Source: Mesorhizobium sp. M3A.F.Ca.ET.080.04.2.1 (GTDB lineage Bacteria > Pseudomonadota > Alphaproteobacteria > Rhizobiales > Rhizobiaceae). From it: a stretch of DNA of 64,000 bases. A program made the translations under genes and the position numbers. The notes under the pieces are model-generated. The model was not told where the DNA came from. It worked only from the letters and a program-made list of their open reading frames with translations, and ran no database searches. This document shows, piece after piece, positions 9,743 to 19,414 of the stretch. The DNA is taken from the NCBI RefSeq assembly GCF_003952525.1, contig NZ_CP034451.1, forward strand, positions 6,052,501-6,116,500. The letters are read 5' to 3'. Each line of letters opens with the position of its first letter. The stretch's first letter is position 1.

Positions 9743-9977
9743 GGCAAAGTCCGATCTTCAAACGAACATGCGTCGGGAGGCCGGCGCAGCTTCGCTCGTT
9801 CCCTGTCCGGGAACCATCGTGACGAGGTGGGGGCGGCCTCGGAATTTGCGCTGGGACGATCGGCTTCGATGAAGGCCGAACCGTTCCAGCAGTTGGTTGG
9901 CGCCATTCCGACGGAAAGCCGCTGCGCACTGCTCCAGGAATGCTTTGGCCGGCTAAGCCGGCCGGAGCGAACTCAAA

Positions 9978-10313
9978 TCAGGCGGCGCCTTTGACGCTGA
10001 CGCCCTTTTCGACCAGGAAATCCTGCAGTTCGCCGGCCTGGAACATCTCCCGCACGATGTCGCAACCGCCGACGAACTCGCCCTTGACGTAGAGCTGCGG
10101 GATAGTCGGCCAGTTGGAATAGTCCTTGATCCCTTGGCGCAGTTCCGCCGAATCCAGGACGTTCACACCTTTGTAGTCGGCGCCGATATAGTCGAGGATT
10201 TGCACCACCTGGCCCGAAAAACCGCACTGCGGGAAGCCGGGCGTGCCTTTCATGAAGAGCACGACGTCGTTGCTCTTCACTTCATTGTCGATGTAGTCGT
10301 TGATGCCGCTCAT
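9978..10313 (-). CDS. grxD: Monothiol glutaredoxin Grx4
   Basis: The 111-residue CGFS-type glutaredoxin has the active site CGFS at residues 30-33, the cis-Pro stretch WPTIPQLYV, and the GGCDI glutathione-binding motif. Proteins of this class carry a bridging [2Fe-2S] cluster and pass it to targets, commonly with a BolA partner, and bolA is the next gene upstream here. The ATG at 10313 follows AAAGGAT; the frame open to 10523 runs through an intergenic repeat and is not coding. Confidence 0.96.
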   Translation of the reverse strand: MSGINDYIDNEVKSNDVVLFMKGTPGFPQCGFSGQVVQILDYIGADYKGVNVLDSAELRQGIKDYSNWPTIPQLYVKGEFVGGCDIVREMFQAGELQDFLVEKGVSVKGAA

Positions 10314-10473
10314 GGACGATCCTTTCACGCCTGTGACAACCAGGCTCGAAGCATGCCCATCAGATAAACCCATAGGTTGGCCGAAACAAGACGTTAGCCG
10401 CGACGCCTCGGTAATGGCGCAAGAGATGGCGCGATTTGTGCCAAGCCTTAAGTGGCAATGCCTTTTTTGTTTC

Positions 10474-10524
10474 GATGCATGTCGTTGTCCCAGAACCGCT
10501 GCAGACTTCTGGGCGACATGCATC
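10474..10524. repeat. Palindromic intergenic repeat, second-hairpin type (copy 1)
   Basis: This long imperfect hairpin has outer arms GATGCATGTCG/CGACATGCATC and inner arms TCCCAGAA/TTCTGGG around an 11-base loop. It is almost identical to 44021-44070 and similar to 32594-32641. It lies between bolA and grxD, and its edge is the first base of the bolA TAG stop codon. Rhizobial intergenic mosaic elements (RIME) are the probable family; that name is inferred. Confidence 0.8.
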
Positions 10525-10757
10525 TAGTCCGGAACGCTGGTCTGCAGGGCCAGCGCATGCAGAACGCCGCCCATATTGCCCTTCAGGGCGTCATAGACCA
10601 TCTGGTGCTGCTGGACCCGGCTTTTGCCGCGGAAGCTCTCCGCCACCACTTCGGCAGCGTAGTGGTCGCCGTCGCCGGCCAGATCGCGAATCGTCACCTT
10701 GGCGTCGGGAATGCCTTCCTTGATCAGCCGTTCGATGTCGTGCGCGTCCATTGCCAT
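10524..10757 (-). CDS. bolA: BolA family protein
   Basis: The 77-residue BolA-like (IbaG-type) protein contains the KH-like fold sequence with the conserved histidines in GDHYAAEVV and RVQQHQMVYDALKG. Such proteins form [2Fe-2S]-bridged heterodimers with CGFS glutaredoxins and take part in iron sensing or cluster delivery. It is upstream of grxD on the same strand, 210 bp apart, with a palindromic repeat in between. The TAG stop abuts the repeat. In many rhizobia purL, bolA and grxD are linked, as here. Confidence 0.93.
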   Translation of the reverse strand: MAMDAHDIERLIKEGIPDAKVTIRDLAGDGDHYAAEVVAESFRGKSRVQQHQMVYDALKGNMGGVLHALALQTSVPD

Positions 10758-10860
10758 GTCAAAATCCTGTTTTCGAGCGCAGTGCAGCCCGTACGATAAG
10801 AGTCGTAAGCAAGCCTAGAACCTTTCTGGTCCGGATTGAAGCCGTTGCGTCCACAGAGCT

Positions 10861-11385
10861 CTATGCGTTGTCCTGCCGAGGATGGACCGCACCGTTCTCG
10901 CCGATATCGTCGCGGGTCGAAAATGAGCGGCCGAGGCTGAAGGTCAGCACATAGAGTGGGATGTTGATGGCCAGACCGACCGTTGGAAGATAGCTTGTCA
11001 TCCGCCACAGCGCCAAGAAGAAGGGCTGGCCGTAGCCGTCGCAGGCAAGCGACGAGCCATACTGCCACAACACGCTGATCGCTGCGGCAACTGCAAACAG
11101 CTTGGTGCAGGTGGCGACATGCCTTGCTCGCGCCGGGTCTGGCGATAGCCGGTCCCATAGCAGCAGGCAGACGATCGGAACCGCATAGATCAGGGTCTGC
11201 ACAGCGAGCATCGGCAGCGTGCCGTTGGCAGCGGCAAGGAACTCGGCCCGCGTTTCCAGCCGCGGGCACACCTCGCTCGAGGTCGTCGACAGCAGGAAGA
11301 AGACGAACGGGCCGAGAAACCAGAAGAAGAACAGCGACGGCCAGAAGACGACTGCCAGCAGCGCCCGGGCGGCGAGGCTGTTCAA
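10861..11385 (-). CDS. Hypothetical four-TM membrane protein
   Basis: The 174-residue protein has four hydrophobic segments (about residues 5-28, 45-68, 85-105 and 125-150) and an extracytoplasmic-looking CP...E stretch after the first. I recognise no family. The likely start is a TTG at 11385 that overlaps the purL stop (TTGA), implying translational coupling to purL; the alternative start at 11502 would lie deep inside purL and encodes non-membrane Arg/His-rich sequence. Gene reality is good; start and function are uncertain. Confidence 0.6.
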   Translation of the reverse strand: MNSLAARALLAVVFWPSLFFFWFLGPFVFFLLSTTSSEVCPRLETRAEFLAAANGTLPMLAVQTLIYAVPIVCLLLWDRLSPDPARARHVATCTKLFAVAAAISVLWQYGSSLACDGYGQPFFLALWRMTSYLPTVGLAINIPLYVLTFSLGRSFSTRDDIGENGAVHPRQDNA

Positions 11386-13613
11386 ATGGCCTGGTCCATG
11401 AAGCGCGGGAACCAGCCCTCGTGGACGGCGGTCAATTCGCTGACCGGTATCGCACGCGTGTCGCCGAGCTTCAGCGCGCTGCCGCCGGTGGTGCCGATCC
11501 ACGGCGCGAAGATGCCGAGCCTGCTCTGCTCCTCGCGGATCCTTTCCCAGTCGCTGCCTTGCGGGTCGATCGAGAGGGTCAGGAGATAACGCCCCTGATC
11601 CTCGCCGAACCAGACCGGGATCGGGTCGGCGCCGTTAAGCCCGGGGACGGTGGCGCCGATGCCGGAGGCCATCGCCATTTCGGCCAGTGCCACGGCCAGG
11701 CCGCCATCGGAAACGTCGTGCGCCGCGGTCACCACGCCGGACGCGATCAGCGCGCGCACATGGTCGCCGACGCGCTTTTCATGCGCGAGGTCGACCGGCG
11801 GCGGCGGGCCGTCGGCACGGCCATGAATGTCGCGCATATAGACGGACTGGCCGAGATGGCTGCCCCAGCTCGACGGAGCGCCGACCAGCACGATCATCTG
11901 GCCCTCGGCGGCAAAACCGATGCGCGCCATCTTCGACCAGTCGGCGATCAGGCCGACGCCGCCGATGGTCGGCGTCGGCAGAATGCCACGACCATTGGTT
12001 TCGTTGTAGAGCGAGACATTGCCGGAGACGATCGGGAAGCCGAGCGCGCGGCAGGCATCGCCGATGCCTTTCACCGCGCCGACCAGCTGGCCCATGATCT
12101 CGGGGCGTTCCGGATTGCCGAAATTGAGGTTGTCGGTCGCCGCGAGCGGCAAGGCGCCGGTGGCGGTCAGATTGCGCCAGCATTCGGCCACTGCCTGCTT
12201 GCCGCCTTCATACGGATCGGCCTCGCAATAGCGCGGGGTCACGTCGGAGGAGAAGGCGAGAGCCTTGGTCGGATGGCCCTCGACGCGGACCACGCCGGCA
12301 TCGCCGCCGGGAAGCTGCAGCGAGTTGCCCTGGATCAGCGTGTCGTACTGCTCCCACACCCAGCGGCGCGAGGAAAGATCCGGCCCGCCGAGCAGCTTGA
12401 GCAGCGCGTCGGCGACATCGGCCTTGGGCGCATCGCCGGCGGCCAGCGGCGACGGCTTTTTCGCTTCGACCCACGGGCGGTCATATTCCGGCGCCTGATC
12501 GCCAAGTTCCTTGATCGGCAGATTGGCGGCCTCGTCGCCCTGATGCAGCACGCGAAAGCGAAGGTCGTCGGTCGTCCTGCCGACAATGGCGAAGTCGAGG
12601 TCCCATTTGCGGAAGATCGCCTCGGCTTCCTTCTCCTTTTCGGGGCGCAGCACCATCAGCATGCGCTCCTGACTTTCCGACAGCATCATCTCATAGGCGC
12701 TCATGCGCTCCTCGCGCACCGGCACCTTGTCGAGATCGAGCTCGATGCCGAGATCGCCCTTGGCGCCCATCTCGACCGCCGAGCAGGTGAGGCCGGCGGC
12801 ACCCATGTCCTGGATGGCGATGACGGCGCCGGAAGCCATCAGTTCGAGGCAGGCCTCCAGCAGGCATTTCTCGGTGAAGGGGTCGCCGACCTGCACGGTC
12901 GGGCGCTTCTCCTCGATCTTGTCGTCGAACTCGGCAGAAGCCATGGTGGCGCCGCCGACGCCGTCGCGTCCGGTCTTGGCGCCGAGATAGACCACGGGCA
13001 AGCCGACGCCCTTGGCCTGCGACAGGAAGATGGCGTTGGTCTTGGCCAGGCCGGCGGCAAAGGCGTTGACCAGGATGTTGCCGTTGTAGCGCGGGTCGAA
13101 ATTGACCTCACCGCCGACCGTCGGCACGCCGAAGGAGTTGCCGTAGCCGCCGACGCCGGAGACGACGCCGGCCACCAGATGCCGGGTCTTGGGATGATCC
13201 GGCGCGCCGAAGCGCAACGCATTCATGGCCGCGATCGGCCGCGCGCCCATGGTGAAGACGTCGCGCAGGATGCCGCCGACGCCGGTCGCCGCGCCCTGGT
13301 ATGGCTCAATATAGGAAGGGTGGTTGTGGCTCTCCATCTTGAAGACGACGCAGTCGCCGTCACCGATGTCGACCACGCCGGCATTCTCGCCCGGCCCCTG
13401 GATCACCTGCGGGCCGCTGGTCGGCAGCGTGCGCAGCCATTTCTTGGACGACTTGTAGGAGCAGTGCTCGTTCCACATCGCCGAGAAGATGCCGAGCTCG
13501 GTGAAGCTCGGCTCGCGTCCGACCAGGTCGAGGATGCGCTGGTATTCGTCCGGCTTCAGCCCATGCGCGGCGACGAGTTCCGGGGTAATCGGCACGGAAT
13601 TGGAAATGGTCAT
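11382..13613 (-). CDS. purL: Phosphoribosylformylglycinamidine synthase large subunit PurL
   Basis: The 743-residue small-type PurL uses ATP and ammonia to convert FGAR to FGAM, the fourth step of purine synthesis, together with PurS and PurQ (encoded at 16110-17020). Conserved pieces include [44 protein letters not shown] and [16 protein letters not shown]. The ATG at 13613 matches the usual MTISN start; the frame open to 13685 is non-conserved. It precedes the membrane-protein gene and bolA-grxD on the same strand. Confidence 0.97.
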   Translation of the reverse strand: MTISNSVPITPELVAAHGLKPDEYQRILDLVGREPSFTELGIFSAMWNEHCSYKSSKKWLRTLPTSGPQVIQGPGENAGVVDIGDGDCVVFKMESHNHPSYIEPYQGAATGVGGILRDVFTMGARPIAAMNALRFGAPDHPKTRHLVAGVVSGVGGYGNSFGVPTVGGEVNFDPRYNGNILVNAFAAGLAKTNAIFLSQAKGVGLPVVYLGAKTGRDGVGGATMASAEFDDKIEEKRPTVQVGDPFTEKCLLEACLELMASGAVIAIQDMGAAGLTCSAVEMGAKGDLGIELDLDKVPVREERMSAYEMMLSESQERMLMVLRPEKEKEAEAIFRKWDLDFAIVGRTTDDLRFRVLHQGDEAANLPIKELGDQAPEYDRPWVEAKKPSPLAAGDAPKADVADALLKLLGGPDLSSRRWVWEQYDTLIQGNSLQLPGGDAGVVRVEGHPTKALAFSSDVTPRYCEADPYEGGKQAVAECWRNLTATGALPLAATDNLNFGNPERPEIMGQLVGAVKGIGDACRALGFPIVSGNVSLYNETNGRGILPTPTIGGVGLIADWSKMARIGFAAEGQMIVLVGAPSSWGSHLGQSVYMRDIHGRADGPPPPVDLAHEKRVGDHVRALIASGVVTAAHDVSDGGLAVALAEMAMASGIGATVPGLNGADPIPVWFGEDQGRYLLTLSIDPQGSDWERIREEQSRLGIFAPWIGTTGGSALKLGDTRAIPVSELTAVHEGWFPRFMDQAI

Positions 13614-13755
13614 GAGCGGCGATTTATGTCCGTGGGAGAGGGGATTTTTGAGTCTCCTCTTATCGCAAGCTTTCGCGCGATACACCCCTCCGGATCACGA
13701 AAAACGCCGGAAACCGCCTCGCCGATGAAAGCCAGCCCGTCCGCCCGCCGGGCGC

Positions 13756-15165
13756 TCAGGAAAAACTGTCGTAGCCGGCGCGGCCCTCGTCCAGCAGCCG
13801 TCGAATGACTGCGACGCCGCCGGCCACATCCTGGTTCTGCCGGGGCTGCGATACGCCGAAACGAACACCGTGGAAGACCTGCTCGGAACGGCCGGCCTTG
13901 AACTCGTCCTCATCGTCGAGGAGCACCCCCTGCGCCAGGCAGGCATTCTTGAAAGTGCCGGAGAGCCAAGGGTCGGGCAAGGTCAGCCAGACGAACGGCA
14001 CATTGTCCCTTGTTCTGAAATCGAACCCGGCGAGCATCTCGCGGACAGTGACGACGCGGGTCTGGATCTCGGCGACGCAGCGCATGCGGATATCGCTTGC
14101 CTCGCCGGACATCACCAGCCTCGAGCCGACCTCGGCCAGCAGGAAGGGCAACCCGCCGGTCATCATCTTGTGGGCGACGCGGATGCGATGACGAAAGGCC
14201 GGCGGGCAGGACAGCCAGCCGCCGCGCACGCCGGCCGCGACCGACTTCGACAGGCCACCGGCGACGATCGTGCGCTCCGGCGCATATTCGGCAAGCAGCG
14301 GCGTCGGGTCGTCGGTCAGGTCGCCATAGAGATCGTCCTCGACCAGCACGACATTATATTCGCGGGCGACGCGCGCGATCGCCTGGCGCCGCTCCGCCGG
14401 CATCGTCACCAGGGTCGGGTTCTTCGCCGTCGGCATCAGGAACATGACCTTCGGGTGCTTCTGTGCGCAGACCCGCTCGAAATCGTCGGGGTCGATGCCT
14501 TCATCGTCCGATAAGACCAATGCGGTTCGCCGTCCGATCAGCCCGGCGCTGCGCGCGATCTGTGAATAGGTGAGGTGCTCGAAGACGACATAGTCGCCCG
14601 GCATGGTCAGCGCGGCGATCGCCGCCATCACCGCCGCATGCGTGCCGAGCGTCGGCACGATGGAATCCGGCGAGGGGCGGAAGGAATTGCGCGCCAGCCA
14701 GCGGCTGCCCGCCTCAAACCAGCGTTCGGGGAAATCCCTCGTGTAGCTCGAAATCTCATGCGGATGGTCCCGCGCCGTTCGCGCCAGCATCTCGGCGATG
14801 ATCGTGTCCTGGCCGATATCGGGCGCGGCGGTGCTGTCGAAGCGCAGCTTGCCCGCCGGCGCATCGATGGGGCGTGTGCCGTGTACGGCAGGCTCCAGGT
14901 CCGGCTTCGAGTCTCCGGCGCTTTGAGCGAGCACATAGGTGCCGCGCCCGACCTCGCCGCTCACCAGTCCGCGTTCGCGCAGCAGCTGGTAGGCCCGGCC
15001 GATGGTGCCGACCGTTGTTCCGATGTCGTAGGCGAGATCGCGCTGCGGCGGCAGTTTCGCACCGGCATCGATGACGCCCTTGTCGATATCTGACTCAATG
15101 CTGTCAGCAAGGCGCTGATACAGAGGGCCGGAGCCAACGGAGAGATCGGGGAGCCAATTTGTCAT
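13756..15165 (-). CDS. MocR-type transcriptional regulator with aminotransferase domain
   Basis: This 469-residue PLP-dependent regulator has a GntR winged helix at residues 10-80 (LPPQRDLAYDIGTTVGTIGR, then LRERGLVSGEVGRGTYV), fused to a fold-type I aminotransferase-like domain with the PLP lysine in GGLSKSVAAGVRGGW. It probably senses an amino compound or PLP. It is divergent from a DUF1127 gene 91 bp away, and the intervening sequence contains inverted and direct repeats likely to be its operator. It sits inside the purine block but is unlikely to be a purine regulator on family grounds. Confidence 0.93.
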   Translation of the reverse strand: MTNWLPDLSVGSGPLYQRLADSIESDIDKGVIDAGAKLPPQRDLAYDIGTTVGTIGRAYQLLRERGLVSGEVGRGTYVLAQSAGDSKPDLEPAVHGTRPIDAPAGKLRFDSTAAPDIGQDTIIAEMLARTARDHPHEISSYTRDFPERWFEAGSRWLARNSFRPSPDSIVPTLGTHAAVMAAIAALTMPGDYVVFEHLTYSQIARSAGLIGRRTALVLSDDEGIDPDDFERVCAQKHPKVMFLMPTAKNPTLVTMPAERRQAIARVAREYNVVLVEDDLYGDLTDDPTPLLAEYAPERTIVAGGLSKSVAAGVRGGWLSCPPAFRHRIRVAHKMMTGGLPFLLAEVGSRLVMSGEASDIRMRCVAEIQTRVVTVREMLAGFDFRTRDNVPFVWLTLPDPWLSGTFKNACLAQGVLLDDEDEFKAGRSEQVFHGVRFGVSQPRQNQDVAGGVAVIRRLLDEGRAGYDSFS

Positions 15166-15275
15166 GGTGACAATTTTCTATATTGCACCGGCTGATGAGT
15201 CAATGCATATCGAAGGGGCGATTGTCAGGGTGCAATCGAGACAAGGCAGGACGGCAATGGATACAATCGAGACAA
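15166..15275. promoter_or_regulatory. Divergent promoter region with candidate MocR operators
   Basis: Between the MocR and DUF1127 genes there is an inverted pair ATTGCACC (15182-15189) and GGTGCAAT (15229-15236). A direct repeat CAATCGAGACAA occurs at 15233-15244 and 15264-15275, 31 bp apart (about three helical turns), the second copy inside the start of the DUF1127 gene. MocR proteins commonly bind repeated half-sites in such divergent promoters; the assignment here is inferred. Confidence 0.5.
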
Positions 15276-15505
15276 TTGACTACGCTGGCCCGGCGCTGCG
15301 CGCGCAGACCGAGCCCTTGGCCCGCCGCGGTTTTGCAGGTCGCGTGGCGCTCGTGTTCCGTTCCGTCGTCATGCAGATCGACCGCATGCTGCAGCGCCGG
15401 CGCGGACGCCTTGCGCTGCTGGAGATGACGGACGAGCAGCTCAAGGATATCGGCATCTCGCGCTGCGATGCGCATCGCGAAGGCATCAGGGCATTCTGGG
15501 ATTGA
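15257..15505 (+). CDS. DUF1127 small protein
   Basis: The 82-residue protein ends in a DUF1127 domain: RRRGRLALLEMTDEQLKDIGISRCDA, an Arg-rich helix followed by the L..M.D.QL.DIGISR signature. In other alphaproteobacteria such proteins bind RNA and affect phosphate and carbon metabolism and stress responses. The ATG at 15257 follows AAGGCAGGA; an upstream start at 15164 would overlap the MocR start and is rejected. Divergence from a MocR gene suggests control by it. Confidence 0.82.
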   Translation: MDTIETIDYAGPALRAQTEPLARRGFAGRVALVFRSVVMQIDRMLQRRRGRLALLEMTDEQLKDIGISRCDAHREGIRAFWD

Positions 15506-15654
15506 TCGCTTTCGGGCGATCCCGACCGGGCCTGCGGCTCACTACCGCAGGCGGGCGATGCCGTCATCGACAAACATGGCGAGCAGCAATAGCCCCAGAA
15601 AACAGTGGCGGCCGGCGCCGCATCGCGACGCTGGCGCCGCCGTTCTCCGCTGCC

Positions 15655-16065
15655 TCACGTGGCAGCGGCGCAGGATGGATTGCCGGCCTGCCAGCGGGCG
15701 ATGTCGGCGCCGATGCGGGCGCCCAGCGGTTCGGCCATCAGCGGCCCGAACACGTCGACCTTGCTGGAATTGCCCTGTGCCTGCACGACCAGCAGCGGTT
15801 TGCCACCGTAATGCTTGGCCGGCACCAGCAGGAAGCGCGGCGTGCCGCTGTAGGAATTGAGTTCATTGGCCATCTGGTAGGACTTGAAGGCCGGATCCTT
15901 GCTGGCGATCCAGCATTTATGCGCGGCGATCGCCACCTGCTCCATGGCAAGCAGCGAGGCGCTCTTGCCTGACGACACCGGCGCGGTCTTCGGAGCGGAC
16001 TGGCAGGAGGCCAGCGAAACGCCGGCGGCGGCCAGCAGAGCAAGGCGAGCAATCGTCAGTCTCAT
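15655..16065 (-). CDS. Putative lipoprotein
   Basis: The 136-residue protein has a signal peptide with a lipobox SLASC (Cys21), so it should be lipidated and anchored in the envelope. The mature part contains a conserved-looking HKCWIASKDPAF segment and a second Cys near the C-terminus, possibly forming a disulphide. No domain recognised. It lies downstream of purQ on the same strand, 44 bp away, and could be cotranscribed with purCSQ. The ATG at 16065 is chosen because the signal peptide starts there. Confidence 0.72.
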   Translation of the reverse strand: MRLTIARLALLAAAGVSLASCQSAPKTAPVSSGKSASLLAMEQVAIAAHKCWIASKDPAFKSYQMANELNSYSGTPRFLLVPAKHYGGKPLLVVQAQGNSSKVDVFGPLMAEPLGARIGADIARWQAGNPSCAAAT

Positions 16066-16109
16066 GGTCAGGCCTCGCCGCTGCGGTCTGCAAGGAATGT
16101 CTGAAAGGA

Positions 16110-16778
16110 TCAAGCGGCGACGCCGAGCGCGCTTTCGAACAGCGCGCGGCCATCGCTGCCGCCATGCGCGGCCTCGATCAGGTTCTCCGGATGCGGCATC
16201 AGGCCGAGCACATTGCCGTTCTCGTTGACGATGCCGGCGATGTCGTTGATCGAGCCGTTGGGATTGGTGCCTTCGGCATAGCGGAACACCACCTGGCCTT
16301 CTCCTTCGAGGCGGGCGAGCGTCTCGGCATCGGCGAAATAGTTGCCGTCGTGATGCGCCACCGGCGAGCGGATGATCTGTCCGGGCTTGTAGCGGCGCGT
16401 GAACATGGTGTTGGCGTTGGCAATCTCGAGCTTGACGTGCCGGCAGACGAACTTCAGCGATGCATTGCGCATCAGGGCGCCGGGCAGCAGCCCGGCCTCG
16501 ACCAGGATCTGGAAGCCGTTGCAGACGCCGATCACTGTGACGCCCTTGGCTGCCTTCTCGGCCACCGCCCGCATCACCGGCATGCGCGCGGCGATCGCGC
16601 CGCAGCGCAGATAGTCGCCGAAGGAAAAGCCACCGGGGATGGCAATCAGGTCGACGTCCGGGATCTCGGTGTCGGTCTGCCAGACGGTCACCGGCGCCTG
16701 ACCGGAAATCTTGGTCAGCGCCGCGATCATGTCGCGGTCGCGGTTGAGGCCAGGCAGGAGGACGACGGCTGATTTCAT
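16110..16778 (-). CDS. purQ: Phosphoribosylformylglycinamidine synthase subunit PurQ
   Basis: The 222-residue class I glutamine amidotransferase subunit supplies ammonia to PurL. The nucleophile cysteine is in GVCNGFQIL, the catalytic His/Glu are in LMPHPEN, and [14 protein letters not shown] is conserved. It starts at the ATG at 16778, two bases after the purS stop, so translation is coupled. It forms the ternary FGAM synthase complex with PurS and PurL. Confidence 0.97.
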   Translation of the reverse strand: MKSAVVLLPGLNRDRDMIAALTKISGQAPVTVWQTDTEIPDVDLIAIPGGFSFGDYLRCGAIAARMPVMRAVAEKAAKGVTVIGVCNGFQILVEAGLLPGALMRNASLKFVCRHVKLEIANANTMFTRRYKPGQIIRSPVAHHDGNYFADAETLARLEGEGQVVFRYAEGTNPNGSINDIAGIVNENGNVLGLMPHPENLIEAAHGGSDGRALFESALGVAA

Positions 16779-16780
16779 GG

Positions 16781-17020
16781 TCAGGCGATCTCCACCGCGT
16801 AATTCTCGATCACCGTGTTGGCCAGAAGCTTGTCGCACATGGCCTTGAGGTCGGCCTCGGCCTTGGCCTTGTCGGTGCCGGCAAGCTCGACATCGAAGAC
16901 CTTGCCTTGGCGCACCTGGCCGACGCCGTCGAAGCCCAGGCCCGACAGCGCATGCTCGATCGCCTTGCCCTGCGGGTCGAGAACGCCGTTCTTAAGAGTG
17001 ACGGTGATGCGGGCTTTCAT
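16781..17020 (-). CDS. purS: Phosphoribosylformylglycinamidine synthase subunit PurS
   Basis: The 79-residue PurS bridges PurL and PurQ in the FGAM synthase complex. The family pattern is clear: [20 protein letters not shown], then [19 protein letters not shown] and a C-terminal [13 protein letters not shown]. It is preceded by purC (57-bp gap) and followed by purQ (2-bp gap), making a purC-purS-purQ unit. Confidence 0.97.
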   Translation of the reverse strand: MKARITVTLKNGVLDPQGKAIEHALSGLGFDGVGQVRQGKVFDVELAGTDKAKAEADLKAMCDKLLANTVIENYAVEIA

Positions 17021-17077
17021 CGGTACTCCTGAGTGATCGGTGGTGCTGGCGGACCTGCTGTTGCGGCAGGTCGCTAA

Positions 17078-17872
17078 TCAGTGCTTCGTGCCCTTCGACG
17101 GCTCGGAGGAGGCGACGAGCACCGGGCCGGTGGGGCGCGGCGGCTCGTTCTCGTTCATGATGCCGAGGCGGCGGGCGACTTCCTGATAGGCCTCGACCAG
17201 GCCGCCCATGTCGCGGCGGAAACGGTCCTTGTCGAGTTTGTCCTGCGTGGCGACATCCCACAGCCGGCAGGAATCCGGCGAGATCTCGTCGGCCACGACG
17301 ATGCGCATCATGTCGCCCTCGAACAGGCGTCCGCACTCGATCTTGAAATCGACGAGCTGGATGCCGACGCCCAGGAACAGGCCGGAAAGGAAGTCGTTGA
17401 CGCGGATGGCCAGCGCCATGATGTCGTCGATTTCCTGCGGGCTTGCCCAGCCGAAGGCAGTGATGTGCTCTTCCGAAACCATCGGGTCGTCGAGCGCGTC
17501 CGCCTTGTAATAGAATTCGATGATCGAGCGCGGCAGCACCGTGCCTTCCTCGATGCCGAGGCGTTTGGCCAGCGAGCCGGCGGCGACATTGCGCACCACC
17601 ACTTCGAGCGGGATGATCTCGACTTCCTTGATCAACTGCTCGCGCATGTTGAGGCGGCGGATGAAATGGGTCGGGATGCCCATACGGTTCAAATGGTTGA
17701 AGATGTGCTCGGAAATGCGGTTGTTGAGCACACCTTTGCCATCGACCACCTCATGTTTCTTCTTGTTGAAGGCGGTGGCGTCATCCTTGAAGAACTGGAT
17801 AAGCGTACCCGGCTCAGGGCCCTCATAGAGGATCTTGGCCTTGCCTTCATAAATGCGGCGGCGATTTTTCAT
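17078..17872 (-). CDS. purC: SAICAR synthetase
   Basis: The 264-residue enzyme joins CAIR and aspartate using ATP. Hallmarks are [21 protein letters not shown] at the N-terminus, [13 protein letters not shown], and the SAICAR synthetase signature [10 protein letters not shown] with [13 protein letters not shown]. The C-terminus has an extra hydrophilic tail of about 20 residues after the conserved EVARRLGI. First gene of the purCSQ unit; a short promoter region lies upstream (17873-18147) before the divergent ATPase zeta gene. Confidence 0.97.
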   Translation of the reverse strand: MKNRRRIYEGKAKILYEGPEPGTLIQFFKDDATAFNKKKHEVVDGKGVLNNRISEHIFNHLNRMGIPTHFIRRLNMREQLIKEVEIIPLEVVVRNVAAGSLAKRLGIEEGTVLPRSIIEFYYKADALDDPMVSEEHITAFGWASPQEIDDIMALAIRVNDFLSGLFLGVGIQLVDFKIECGRLFEGDMMRIVVADEISPDSCRLWDVATQDKLDKDRFRRDMGGLVEAYQEVARRLGIMNENEPPRPTGPVLVASSEPSKGTKH

Positions 17873-18147
17873 CTGATTTTTTCTCTGGATTGGCGGGCAG
17901 GCGGCAAGCGACCAGTTCCTGTCCGTCTGCCTAAATTAGTTGTGGCGACGGTGGCGTTCAATGCCGGTGTCTATCGCAATCGTAATGTTTGCTCAATCGG
18001 CAAATCCTGCCAATCAACCAGTTTCCGGACCGAATGCCGCAGCGCAGCATTCGATCAAGCATATTGACCGGGTCGCGACCTTTTGGTTTGTGCTGGGTCA
18101 GCACACATATTGCAGGCCTAGCGGATCGGATTGACCGGAGGGACGTC

Positions 18148-18468
18148 ATGAGCAGCATGAAAGACCGCGAAGAGGGCTTCGAGCGCAAGTTCGTCTTCGA
18201 CGAGGAGCTTCGCTTCAAGGCTTCGGCACGCCGCAACAAGGCGCTCGGCCTGTGGGCCGCCGAAAAACTGGGCAAGAGCGGCGCCGACGCCGAGGCCTAT
18301 GCCAAGCAGGTCGTCGTTTCCGACATCGAGGAAGCCGGCGACCACGATGTCTTCCGCAAGATCCGCACGGATTTCGACGCAGCCGGCGTCCACCAGTCGG
18401 ACCATCAGATCCGCCGCACCATGGACGAGTTGATGGCGGAGGCGATCGAGCAGATCAAAAACAGCTGA
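18148..18468 (+). CDS. F1Fo-ATPase inhibitor zeta subunit (DUF1476)
   Basis: The 106-residue protein belongs to DUF1476, whose member in Paracoccus denitrificans is the zeta subunit that blocks ATP hydrolysis by the F1 motor. The N-terminal part MKDREEGFERKFVFDEEL is the inhibitory region in that family; a four-helix body follows. The ATG at 18148 has GGAGGGA just upstream, and the frame open to 17989 is not conserved. A palindromic repeat and a terminator follow. No other ATP synthase gene is nearby, as is usual for this gene. Confidence 0.88.
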   Translation: MSSMKDREEGFERKFVFDEELRFKASARRNKALGLWAAEKLGKSGADAEAYAKQVVVSDIEEAGDHDVFRKIRTDFDAAGVHQSDHQIRRTMDELMAEAIEQIKNS

Positions 18469-18479
18469 CGCTGGAGATG

Positions 18480-18526
18480 AGCATGATGTCGCCCGACAGC
18501 CGCTCCACAGGTTTCGGCATCATGCT
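18480..18526. repeat. Palindromic intergenic repeat (variant copy 2)
   Basis: An imperfect hairpin has arms AGCATGATG.C/G.CATCATGCT and inner CCGA/TCGG around CAGCCGCTCCACAGG. Its architecture matches the 10474, 32594 and 44021 copies (outer arms, then inner arms around CCGCT-CACA), although the stem bases differ. It starts 11 bases after the zeta stop codon. Confidence 0.65.
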
Positions 18527-18542
18527 CTAGCTGGACCAATCG

Positions 18543-18570
18543 ACCGCCCGGCCTCGCCGGGCGGTTTTTC
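18543..18570 (+). terminator. Rho-independent terminator after the zeta gene
   Basis: A perfect 9-bp stem ACCGCCCGG/CCGGGCGGT with a CCTCG loop is followed by TTTTTC. It ends the zeta transcript before the HpcH/HpaI gene. Confidence 0.85.
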
Positions 18571-18625
18571 TTTGCCTTTGCTGCCGTTTCCGGATGAACT
18601 GCGCGCCGTCAACAAGGAAGTTCCG

Positions 18626-19399
18626 ATGTCGCTCAAGTCCCGCCTGGCTGCCGATGAAACCCTGTTCACCGCATGGTCGGGAGTTCCGGACGCGCTGACG
18701 GTCGAGATCATCGCCAAGCAGGGTTTTGATGCCGTCACCCTCGACATGCAGCATGGCGGCCACCACGAAGACAGCGTGCTGCGCGGCCTGGTGCCGGTGC
18801 TCGCCGCGAACAAGCCGGCGCTGGTGCGCATTCCCGTCGGTCGCTTCGACATGGCGAGCCGGGCGCTCGATTTCGGCGCCGAGGCTGTGATCGCGCCGAT
18901 GGTGAATTCGGTGGCCGACGCCAGGCAGTTCGCCGCGGCGATGAAATATCCGCCGCTGGGCGAGCGTTCATGGGGACCCACCTATGCCTTCCCGCGCCAT
19001 GGCAGAGGCGACCATGCCGAATGGCTGCGCGACAGCAACCAGCGCACCATGGCTTTCGCCATGGTCGAGACACGCGCAGCCTTCGAGGCGCTCGACGGCA
19101 TCCTGGACACGCCCGGCATCGACGGCATCTTTGTCGGCCCGTCGGATTTCTCGATCGCCTGGTCGAGCGGCACGACCGTCAATTCGACACTGGAAAGCAT
19201 GATGGAAACCGTGGCTTCAATCGCCGAGCGCACGCGCAAGGCCGGCAAGCACGCGGCGATCTACGTCATTGAACCGGCAGTCGCCGGCCGTGTCGTGTCG
19301 ATGGGTTATCGGCTGCTCGCCATGGGTTCCGACCACACGCTGATTTCGCTCGGCGCCAAGACGCTTTTGAAAAGCATGCGGGATTCGATCGGCTCCTGA
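18626..19399 (+). CDS. HpcH/HpaI family aldolase
   Basis: The 257-residue class II pyruvate aldolase belongs to the HpcH/HpaI family: FDAVTLDMQHGGHHE (catalytic His region), ALVRIPVG, MVNSVADARQFAAAMKYPPLG.RSWGP and IDGIFVGPSDFSIAWS. It should reversibly cleave a 2-keto-4-hydroxy acid to pyruvate plus an aldehyde with a divalent metal. The substrate is not evident. The ATG at 18626 follows CAAGGAAG. Confidence 0.9.
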   Translation: MSLKSRLAADETLFTAWSGVPDALTVEIIAKQGFDAVTLDMQHGGHHEDSVLRGLVPVLAANKPALVRIPVGRFDMASRALDFGAEAVIAPMVNSVADARQFAAAMKYPPLGERSWGPTYAFPRHGRGDHAEWLRDSNQRTMAFAMVETRAAFEALDGILDTPGIDGIFVGPSDFSIAWSSGTTVNSTLESMMETVASIAERTRKAGKHAAIYVIEPAVAGRVVSMGYRLLAMGSDHTLISLGAKTLLKSMRDSIGS

Positions 19400-19414
19400 G
19401 CGCCTTGCGCCCGC

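Noticed and set aside
8067..9929. 620-codon minus-strand open frame
   Set aside because: Out-of-frame shadow of the Bcr/CflA transporter gene and the IMPase-family gene; Arg-rich, with no membrane pattern.
11124..13808. 894-codon plus-strand open frame
   Set aside because: Antisense to purL; His/Arg/Asp-rich composition with no domain pattern.
13756..17872. MocR regulator as a purine regulator because it lies between purL and purQ
   Set aside because: MocR proteins usually control the divergent neighbour; the repeats lie in the DUF1127 promoter, not before the pur genes.
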